A DNA stretch of 64,000 nt from the NCBI GenBank assembly GCA_004794655.1, contig SMMW01000046.1:2516001-2580000 (forward strand). The letters are read 5' to 3'. Source of the DNA: Marisa cornuarietis. Taxonomy: Eukaryota > Mollusca > Gastropoda > Architaenioglossa > Ampullariidae. The translations under genes were made by a program, and so were the position numbers. This document shows, one piece after another, positions 51,801 through 64,000 of this stretch (position 1 is its first letter; each line of letters starts with the position of its first letter). Below the pieces are notes generated by a model that was not told the DNA's origin, ran no database searches, and saw only the letters and a program-made list of their open reading frames with translations.

Positions 51801-51985
51801 TGATGGTGATGATGATGATGATAATAATAATAATATCTCCATTCCTCACTCACTTCTTACAGTGTTTCTTTTGAATTACACAATATGCTTATTTCACAAT
51901 ATCCATTGTCACTGCATTTCTCTCTCTCTTTCTGTAACTCTCAAATACTCAGTCTCTCACTCTTCTCTCAGTTCAGATCATCACC
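48877..51985. other. Gene-poor stretch
   Basis: No gene recognised. The ORF at 49252-49473 (+) has no family resemblance I can see. A tRNA-like 'tgtagctcagtgactgg' at 50759 lacks a matching B box. A GAT/AAT microsatellite lies at about 51804-51834. The rest is AT-rich unique-looking DNA. Confidence 0.4.
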
Positions 51986-51989
51986 CTTT

Positions 51990-52400
51990 GTAAACATCAT
52001 CACCATAGATGATGCCGAAAGAAATGTTTATATGACAAATAGAAATGCTGTTATTTTGAATGTTAAACTTTTAAATAGTAATGAAATGAAGTTGGCTAGT
52101 TTGGATACTTTTGTTGGCGGAGAAAAGCTTTTGGAACATAAGTACATTAGCATGTTTTATGTAATACGAGAGTTTGGAATTTTTACCTTTAATCATGTAT
52201 TTCGTGCAATGAAGGGCATAATGAAATTCCTCTCCTGCATTTTCAGTATCACATAGTCTATAGAGTCTATCACATCTTGGAATGTTTTCTTGTCTAACTC
52301 TACTGACCACAAAACTTTTTGAACATTCTATAATTTGAGTAAACTTCTTTCGTTTCTGAATGTATTGATCCTGCAGACATACATCTACCTTCCTTTTGAA
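51990..52400 (-). mobile_element. LINE ORF2 C-terminal fragment
   Basis: The minus-strand translation (ENIPRCDRLYRLCDTENAGE, then EFHYALHCTKY) has the CxxC...H...C...Y pattern seen at the end of many non-LTR ORF2 proteins. Neither the 5' end nor a clear tail is visible. Confidence 0.5.
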
Positions 52401-52993
52401 ATACTCACCAGTGATACTTAAATTTGTCTGATTAGTCCTGAATTCACTTAAACGGAGGTCTTGAATAGATTCAACAGTACAGATAAAACTGTATTGAAAT
52501 CCTCCTTTCTCGTAAAACTAAATAGCTTCAAGGGCAAGCGTCTTGTCTCCGAAGTTATCAAGCGGCGTCCAGATTCTGAGGTGCTGCATTACCTCTGGGA
52601 CCATAGTTAAAGTAACAAAATATAAAGTAACATTAAGTTTTCACAGGTTACAAGTAATGGATCGTAGCTCTGGAGACAAGAAGTTTATCCTTGATTTCCA
52701 CATTTTACTTCCTGGGCAATCACTTACACATGCTTCAAGAGCAGTAGTTGTTATTAAGCAGTCATCCTCCCAGTACCCCTGGCTTTGCTCAGTGCCTACA
52801 GCCATAGCAATCCCTCTGAGCTACAAGTGTGGAACGTGCGGCGGAGGGGGATGGTGTAGTGAACAATGAGAGCTCTAAATTGTCAGTCGACCTCCTAGTT
52901 CCGCGCCTTTCTTCAGCTACAGGACCCCGCGGCGCTAACCTGGGGGTAACGTTACCTCAGTTTCATGACTACGGCCTCAGGCTACGACGTCGT
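52400..52993. other. Repeat-bearing intergenic DNA
   Basis: The segment 'cttgtctccgaagttatcaa' and its surroundings (about 52530-52610) also appear, diverged, at about 33870-33930, so it is part of an unnamed repeat. No gene seen. Confidence 0.35.
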
Positions 52994-57449
<4,456 letters not shown>

Positions 57450-58389
57450 GTTCACTTAAAAACCCCTGGCGACTCTCAGCATTACAAACGTGTATAAAGA
57501 ACATCCGGGCCACCCCTGACGTCTTGACACCCGTACCCGCGAGCTGCGAGAAACCGGATCCAGATACAATATATTATGGTCTGGCAGTTCGCGTCCTGCC
57601 TACGTCTACCTGACGTAGTACGTATCAACACCTCATGTACTTATCTTCTGGGGTCTTTTCTGCTGCTCGCCATCGTGTTTGGCTAGTCTGAGTTCATCTC
57701 TTTGTTTAAGTGTTGAGGTCGCCTCCACGGGAGGAGGGGATGTGATAAATAAGTGAATTGTCAGCATCATTCGCGCTTATCAAGGTATTCAATGATACAT
57801 TAACTGATCAGAGAGCTCAAATAGCTAAACAGATGATCGTGTAATAAAAGCCCCCAAAATATATCTGAAATTTCTTTCTTTCATTTCTGTTTATAGAAAA
57901 AGAATTCACAGCTGTTCATTGTGGGATATTTGAGATATTTTATTATTCTTTATTGAATAATCGCTCTTGGTTTCCGATATTTGAGATATTTCACTCATCC
58001 TTATTGAATAATCTTTTGTTTTCCGAAAGATTAGCAGATGTAACCTCTGGCATGACGAGATTTTTCGGAGCTGAAATTTCCGAAATAAATTACGGATAAG
58101 GTTAACCTTCTCCAGACGATACTCAGGAAACATGAGTGGGCCTCGTAACTCATTGCATGGCCTGAGCACCAACACACCTTGTAAAGTGGAGACCGCTTGG
58201 TGCCAACTTGTTACCTGGCTTGTACCGAGGGGAAGTTGACAGCGGCGACTATTTTGTGTGTGTTTTGTGAACTGATCGCACGACCTGGTAGTTCCTTATG
58301 TGTTTGTGACGCATATGGGGCGGGAAAAGTTGGAGGAATACGAGAGGGTGCTTGTATGCTTGCGAGAAGGTTGTACAGGGAGCTTTTGC
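57450..58389. other. Promoter side of the EGF-repeat gene and flank
   Basis: No exon seen. A tandem duplication of about 51 bp (gatatttgagatatttta.. and gatatttgagatatttca..) lies at about 57924-58025. The GC content rises near 58200-58389, with an ORF (58197-58421) whose product I do not recognise. Confidence 0.4.
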
Positions 58390-58601
58390 GGCAGAACTTT
58401 CTTATAGGGCGGGGGGAGTGACGTCATAGACCGGTCTATGTTATTTTGTCAGAGGTTTGGGGTAGGGTTCGGGTTAGGGTTAGGTTTAGTTTATTAGGTA
58501 CAATTGGGCAATTGAGTGGAGTGAGCAGACGACAAATGCCGCGAGCGATTTCTTTTATGGCCGCCGTGTTGCCCCCCTCCCTCTTATAAGAAAGCTGTTC
58601 C
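58390..58601. mobile_element. hAT-type MITE (copy 2) with telomere-like core
   Basis: The perfect 8-bp target duplication GCTTTTGC lies at 58382-58389 and 58602-58609. Ends GGCAGAACTTTCTTATA and TATAAGAAAGCTGTTCC form an imperfect inverted repeat. The inside includes 'gggttagggttaggttt', close to the telomere repeat, and CGTCATAGACCGGTCTATG, which can pair with itself. No ORF. Confidence 0.8.
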
Positions 58602-58972
58602 GCTTTTGCAGCCGTGTTTACGCAGATCGACGTTCAGCTAAAAAACATCCGGAAAGATCGAGGCTTTTTTATGATTGTGTTTGTAAATATTGAAGTAGAA
58701 GATAATATGTTGTTTAGCCAACTTTACCAAAACACTGTAGTATGAAGACAGCATGAAAACACACATACGAACATGGCATGTACTCTTACTGTAGCAGAAA
58801 GTCAGTGGGCAAAATATTCTAACAATAAATGATATTCATTGTTAGATTACTTTTGGAACAACAGCTATTGTTTCACGATGAAATTATCGCTGAAACTTTG
58901 ATATATTGTTGGGATGACATAACCTGGTTAAAATGAAAGTTTTCCTGTTTGTATGTATCCTGCAGGATATGG

Positions 58973-59145
58973 GGGGGGGGGTTGTCTGGTGGCGCAACGG
59001 TGAAGATTGACTGTCCTGGGTTCAGCTCTCGTCTCGCGCACGCTGCTCTTTCTCTGCATGTGGCATCTGTTTGCAGGGCTGACTGCCTTGCCATGATATA
59101 GTCTTAGTTTCTGGCTCGGCATAAACCACCAATCTCAGTTAAGAA
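58973..59145 (+). mobile_element. tRNA-derived SINE
   Basis: A box TGGCGCAACGGTG and B-box-like GGGTTCAGCTCTC, body 'ctctgcatgtggcatctgtttgcag', and a 3' tail 'cttgccatgatatagtcttagtttctggctcggcataaa'. The tail matches the 3' end of the I/Nimb-type LINE at 14058-14130. Confidence 0.75.
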
Positions 59146-59149
59146 TATC

Positions 59150-60644
59150 AAAGGCGAATCCAGGAAGGTATAAGATTTTTGTTCATGGTAAATCTTCTAC
59201 ACGCTCCGCTCAGAATCTTATTTACCTGCAGCAAATGTTATTGCTCAAAATAAAATGTAGGCTGCTTTCATAAGCATAGCGCACCAGGACAGAGAATTAC
59301 CTTTGCCGACTATTGTTGGGTTTTCCCATACGACCTGTTTTTGTGCTCTCCTTATATTTATTTGTCCGCCTCTGTTCATATTCATATCTCATTATTACTA
59401 CGCATTTGAGGAAAGAAGTAGACCTTGTTAGGAGCCGACTATCTAACGCTTGTGTAAAAAATACTTTGATTCCTGCTGTCACCGACAAAGCCTTTGAACA
59501 CTCCTCCTGTATATCTGAGCTCGTGCGAGCAAGAAACACTACCTTTATCATCAATTGTTGACAGGAAAAGTTGTGATTGTAATCTGCTACTTCTATTTTG
59601 AATAAGGTACACAAGAAATGTCGGGCAGTTCGTATAGGGTTGCACCGAAGGTAACGAGAAGAAACGAAAGAATACAAAGAAGTGGCGGGTAGTGTGCAAC
59701 CTTACACGTGTCATTAAGTCACTGTCTAGGCCTCGTGATGATGTCTGCACCTTTGATGTTGACTTCCACCCTGAACCCATTATGCGGTTAACACTCGTAT
59801 GGCTCAGATTTAAAATGTATACAGTAGGTTTTATTATCACCTTGAAACATGATAAATAAGACAGTGGCAAGAAGGAAAGCAGTTTAAAGTGCAATGGAAA
59901 CTGTTCCTGCTGTTGATGTCACCAAGATATTACAAATATGCCGAGATACTACAGGGCTGTACACACAGGCGCACGCGCAAACAGATATGTACAGACATAC
60001 ACTGAAATATACAGACTTGCACACAGATACACACGCACACACATACATACATACACTCACCCACATACATACACGCACGCACATACACACCCACACGCAC
60101 ACAGAAAGAGAAAAAGACGAAGAGACGGATCGATAGAAGGAGGCGAGAAAGAAGGGGAGCGAGAAAGAAAGAATACATGTCTATATGCTTGCTCCAGTTT
60201 CAAGACCGAACACATTTTACTTAGTCATCCCAGAAATAGAAAAATGCATTCAGCATCCAGCTGGTGTGACCATTAGCTATGCCAAAGATATTGTTTTACT
60301 ATCTCTCGGTTATATATTACGCATTTATTTAAAGAAACTGAAAAACGATTGAAAGGCTTTTTGAAAATTTTATTTGAAAACTATACTATCGTTTTATTTT
60401 ACAAGTTCCTTGGGAGCTGTTAGGGAAGGAAAAAACATCTTTCCATTATGTGGAAATTATGTTCATGTCAAAATAGAGGATTCGTCAACGATGAATTCAA
60501 GTTAAAATATTCACCACCTCTATTCAGCCTTAAGAAGATAGAAAATAAACATACATCTGCCACCCGTCCTCTTTCTTTACCTTAGCCTTTCTTGCTTTCT
60601 GATTACTACATTTGGTGTGTAGAGATGATTATAATTATGTATTT
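59150..60644. other. Intergenic DNA without recognised gene
   Basis: AT-rich, with a CA-rich stretch at about 59960-60105. Short ORFs at 59297-59894 on either strand show no domain. Nothing else seen. Confidence 0.4.
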
Positions 60645-61971
60645 GTGACGAATTAATTACCACGGATAAGAGGATCTGGGCTAACCAGCCCGAGGGGGAT
60701 GGGACTCTCTGCTGGCTCGCTGTACCCACTGTAAGCCCCTCACACCAAATCACCCGTGGTTCGCACCTTCCACACGCTTACGTATTACAACTACGTTTTC
60801 CCACGTGTGCACACACAACCAACAGACAAGGTTGGAAAACATATAAAATTATAATTACACACAAAGTAAAATCAGATTGAGCACACTAAAAGATCATAGG
60901 ATAATATAGTGACATTCCATATAGGTACAAAGATCTGTTGAGAGTTGTTACTCCCGCTCATACACAAACAACATCAGATGTTTACACTTAAAATACATAC
61001 GACACGGACCCGTAGTCCGTTCTCTGACCACCAGTCCTTGAAACCACTTCTTGAACTGCTTCAGCCCTTCACACTGGGATGGTCCACTGAACACACGCTG
61101 TATTCTTGACGACTTGTGTCGCCCTCTTCCGCCGTGGCTCTGGCTGCCTCTTTGGCCTGATTCCCCGGGAACCCTGTCCCCAGACCTCTGGAACGTACGA
61201 CAGGTGTAGTTCCGTCTCTTGAGACCTGTCGCCTTCACTCACGCGGCTGCATACGCTCTTGACTCAGAGCGGGCGTTCTTCCTCTCCCTGTCAGGCTGTC
61301 TTCGTGACCTTATTATCACACCACTAGACCCGAGTGGTACTAGCTGGTGGAAATACAGGCCACTGTAGATAGAGATGGACCAACGCCGATCTCTTGTACC
61401 CGGCACCCACCTGGCGGTACACACATCTACCTCCTTCGAGGGTTGGAGCGAAAAAGCCTCTTTCCTTGTCTCTTCTCAGCGTCCACGTGGTCAGGTGTGT
61501 CAGAGGCTTCCCATTGGCTCTTGCACTCTCGCATTTCCTCGCGACACACGCGCTTCTTTACTAGCCAATCGTGCATCGGTCTACAGGTTACCCACGTGGT
61601 CTGCCATACACTCTCGCTGGTCACTGCATAACCTATCATAACCCTTGCCTAATAACCACTTTACCGCGCCCCATCGTCTGCCTTCTTCGCTCGTCACAGA
61701 CGGCCCGTCTACTGCAAGGAAAACAACCGCCATTGTCCGGGCTAGGTGCGCTGGGCTCTCAATTAGCGGTCTACCCCCTAGGCGATACTAGGGTCCGTTC
61801 TTGCCTAACCGGCCAGTTCCCAGGCCCTACTGATACTAGCGGTCGACCAACGGTTGTAAAACACACTTAACTCTATTGTTCCCTCACCGCTTAGTATTGC
61901 TGAAGGCCCTACTTTTACTTAAATTTAGAACTCGACCATTTTGCTCTGGCCTTGAACCTGCCGGTTCGTGA
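60645..61971. mobile_element. Candidate solo LTR
   Basis: Starts TGTGACGAA and ends TTCGTGACA, so the ends are near-perfect inverted repeats with TG...CA termini. The 4-bp word TATT flanks both sides (60641-60644 and 61972-61975). The 1327 bp are GC-richer than the flanks and have no conserved ORF. This fits a solo LTR left by recombination, but a second copy for comparison is not in the window. Confidence 0.55.
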
Positions 61972-61975
61972 CATA

Positions 61976-62784
61976 TTATACAATATATAAGAGCATAAGA
62001 CAATGTGTGCGTGTAAGTTTAGTTCACCGCAATTCATGTGATTTCCTCAGAAAGTGGGAATAGTCATTATTATTGCCTGGTTATGCTGCTCTTGTCCGCA
62101 CGCACGCACACACACACACACAGACACACACACACGTACATACACTGATATACACGCGAATACACGCGCACCAACACAAAAATAAACATAGGTCGCGACC
62201 CCAAGCAATGGTAAGTATAGAGACCTAGGTTCTGATACACCTACGTCATCAGCTCACGGAACGGTAAGCAGAGACCTAAGTTCTGACACACCTACGTCAT
62301 CAGCTCACGGAACGGTAAGCAGAGACCTAGGTTCTGACACACCTACGTCATCAGCTCACGGAACGGTAAGCAGAGACCTAAGTTCTGACACACCTACGTC
62401 ATCAGCTCACGGAACGGTAAGCAGAGACCTAGGTTCTGACACACCTACGTCATCAGCTCACGGAACGGTAAGCAGAGACCTAAGTTCTGACACACCTACG
62501 TCATCAGCTCACGGAACGGTAAGCAGAGACCTAGGTTCTGACACACCTACGTCATCAGCTCACGGAACGGTAAGCAGAGACCTAAGTTCTGACACACCTA
62601 CGTCATCAGCTCACGGAACGGTAAGCAGAGACCTAGGTTCTCATACACCTACGTCATCAGCGAAGAGGGCGGTAAGGAGAGATGCTAGTTTATAGGATAT
62701 CAGATTGAATGGCAATAATAATGGCAATGGTAGTTAAACATATAGTAGTATGGGGTATGGCACGCACAGATACACACACGCATT

Positions 62785-62825
<41 letters not shown>

Positions 62826-63166
62826 GATAGAAAGGTAGGTGACATTCCTTGTGACCGAAAGAGAGTGGGAGGGGGTTGGGGAAAACCACTGGCCGAATGG
62901 CGACCCGGCCGAAGGAGAGAGGAAGGGGGTCGCCTAGTAACAAGGACAGGGCTTCTAGAAAAGTCGGGTATGAGGGGGATAAGAGGGAGTCGAACGGAGA
63001 GAAGAGAGGTGGGAGGATCGCCCCACCAAGGAGTTGTTAGAGCTTGATGTATATGCTTTCGCCTAGTCAGACATACCCTCTGACGCGCTAGTAAATCTGA
63101 ACCCACGACGGTGTTGTGTTATCATTGTGGTGAGACTGAGAGCGAACCTCATCCCACCCTGCTACA
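61976..63166 (+). repeat. Possible 5' LTR or flank of the second retrotransposon
   Basis: A primer binding site at 63171 implies that an LTR ends just before it, probably at GCTACA (63161-63166). I could not find its TG start. The tandem array would lie in its U3 part if the LTR is longer than about 1 kb. A CA microsatellite at 62788-62821 also lies here. Confidence 0.4.
62204..62665 (+). repeat. 51-bp tandem array with 102-bp higher-order period
   Basis: Nine units of 51 bp. The central word alternates strictly between CCTAGGTTC and CCTAAGTTC, so the copied unit was a dimer of 102 bp. Each unit includes CTACGTCATCAG, with a CRE/ATF-like TACGTCA. Only the first and last units have other changes. 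Confidence 0.92.
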
Positions 63167-63170
63167 TTTT

Positions 63171-63188
63171 TGGCGCCCAATGTGGGGC
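63171..63188 (+). other. tRNA-Lys-type primer binding site
   Basis: TGGCGCCCAATGTGGGGC differs at one base from the complement of the 3' end of animal tRNA-Lys(CUU). It is the usual start of the internal region of an LTR element. Confidence 0.75.
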
Positions 63189-63233
63189 ACTGGGCGAAAC
63201 TTTGAACGAAGCGAGTGAAGCTTAGTGCCGAAA

Positions 63234-64000
63234 ATGGAATTGACAGAAGAGGAAATGCAAGTACTGGAAGCCTACAGGAATCTGGCGGTGAAGCCCACAG
63301 CAGACACCGCCGCTAACTTACAACAGTGGATGGCAGACGATGCCGAGACAACGGGAGCTACACTGTCGAAGGCGAGCGGGCCGCAGATACCACGACTGCC
63401 ACCCTTCTCTGGCTGGAGAAACAGCGACACGGCGCTCGACCTCTGGAGGTATGAACTGATGTGCTTGCGGAGACGATATACTGATGACATTGTGTTGGAG
63501 GCTGTTCGCCGTTCATTGAAAGGAGAGGCGGCAAGAGTGGCCATGCGTCTGGGCCCGCAAGCTACACTAGACGAACTGCTGAAAAAGTTTGACAGCATAT
63601 TTGGTCTGGTGCTATATGACCAGGACATACTCGGCGCCTTTTACAACGCGCGCCAGGAGGCCGGGGAAGATGTTACTCAGTTGCGGTGTCGCATTGAAGA
63701 CACCCTGACACAAGCCCTGAATGCGCGCCTCATTGAGAAGCGGGTGTATGATGAGACGCTGCGCTGCAGACTATGGGGTGGCCTGCGTCAGCCCCTGAAG
63801 GACAGGACTGCCTATAAGTTCGAGATGGAGGCCGACGTGGATAGCCTATTCCGCTTCATACGGCAGGTGGAGAGAGACGCCGAGGAACCAGCCCACAGAC
63901 CAGGTGCTGGTAGACAAGCAACAGCTAAAGTGGCACAACCGACCCCCATCGAGGACTGGAGAGCGGAGGTGCAGAAGCTGTCGGCGGAGGTGCAGTCGTT
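63234..64000 (+). CDS. Gag protein of a second LTR retrotransposon (open at window end)
   Basis: An ATG 45 bp after the primer binding site opens a frame that stays open for 255 codons to the end of the window. The N-terminal part is acidic. PRLPPFSGWRNSDTALDLW begins a capsid-like region of the PNMA/Arc/gypsy type, including EAVRRSLKGEAARVA, KKFDSIFG, FYNARQEAGEDVTQLRCRI and LWGGLRQPLKD. These fit the alpha-helical capsid pattern (large helix, FG loop, Q..GE, R..L). The DNA here is GC-rich, with no frameshift. Pol should lie downstream, beyond the window. Confidence 0.8.
   Translation, partial: MELTEEEMQVLEAYRNLAVKPTADTAANLQQWMADDAETTGATLSKASGPQIPRLPPFSGWRNSDTALDLWRYELMCLRRRYTDDIVLEAVRRSLKGEAARVAMRLGPQATLDELLKKFDSIFGLVLYDQDILGAFYNARQEAGEDVTQLRCRIEDTLTQALNARLIEKRVYDETLRCRLWGGLRQPLKDRTAYKFEMEADVDSLFRFIRQVERDAEEPAHRPGAGRQATAKVAQPTPIEDWRAEVQKLSAEVQS

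Noticed and set aside
62204..62665. CRISPR array
   Set aside because: The units are joined head to tail with no unique spacers, and the host is a eukaryote. It is a simple higher-order tandem repeat.
63272..63628. Minus-strand ORF of 118 codons
   Set aside because: Antisense shadow of the second gag frame, which follows a primer binding site and has a capsid-like pattern.

Overview
The window looks like animal nuclear DNA, most likely from a mollusc (gastropod-like). Its genes are intron-rich with GT-AG introns. They lie among CA microsatellites, tRNA-derived SINEs, non-LTR elements, small DNA transposons and Ty3/gypsy retrotransposons. The clade is inferred from gene content and repeat style, not from a diagnostic marker.

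Layout. 1-2.8 kb holds the last two exons of an unrecognised plus-strand gene. 2.8-11.1 kb is a complete, very young Ty3/gypsy retrotransposon. It has 1.6 kb LTRs that differ by two substitutions plus simple-repeat length, a 5-bp target duplication, and one uninterrupted gag-pol ORF in which integrase precedes reverse transcriptase. 13.1-22.0 kb is calmodulin-lysine methyltransferase (CAMKMT, minus, 11 exons), head-to-head with TMEM223 (22.3-23.2 kb, plus). 24.2-26.7 kb is FAU (ubiquitin-like FUBI fused to ribosomal protein eS30, minus), head-to-head with a decayed RNF8 copy (27.2-32.1 kb, plus). From about 32.2 kb the same gene order starts again: a deleted CAMKMT pseudogene, a remnant of FAU, and then an intact RNF8 (39.1-45.0 kb). 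The block CAMKMT-TMEM223-FAU-RNF8 was therefore duplicated in tandem and the copies decayed reciprocally. The left copy kept CAMKMT, TMEM223 and FAU; the right copy kept RNF8.

Beyond the duplication lie a single-exon mpaB/rubber-oxygenase-type (DUF2236) gene (47.1-48.0 kb, minus), a gene-poor repeat-rich stretch, and a four-exon type I membrane protein with EGF repeats and a cytoplasmic PPxY motif (53.0-57.4 kb, minus). The right end holds a hAT-type MITE, a tRNA-SINE, a candidate solo LTR (60.6-62.0 kb), a 51-bp/102-bp higher-order tandem array, a tRNA-Lys-type primer binding site and the open 5' part of a second retrotransposon gag gene running off the window.

The retained cellular genes are mostly housekeeping: calmodulin methylation, mitochondrial complex IV assembly, ribosome biogenesis and DNA-damage ubiquitin signalling. 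They are not an operon. Their linkage is structural, with two head-to-head promoter pairs. The RNF8 product is unusual in carrying an R/G-rich stretch, an acidic tail repeat and a terminal CCHC zinc knuckle after the RING finger.
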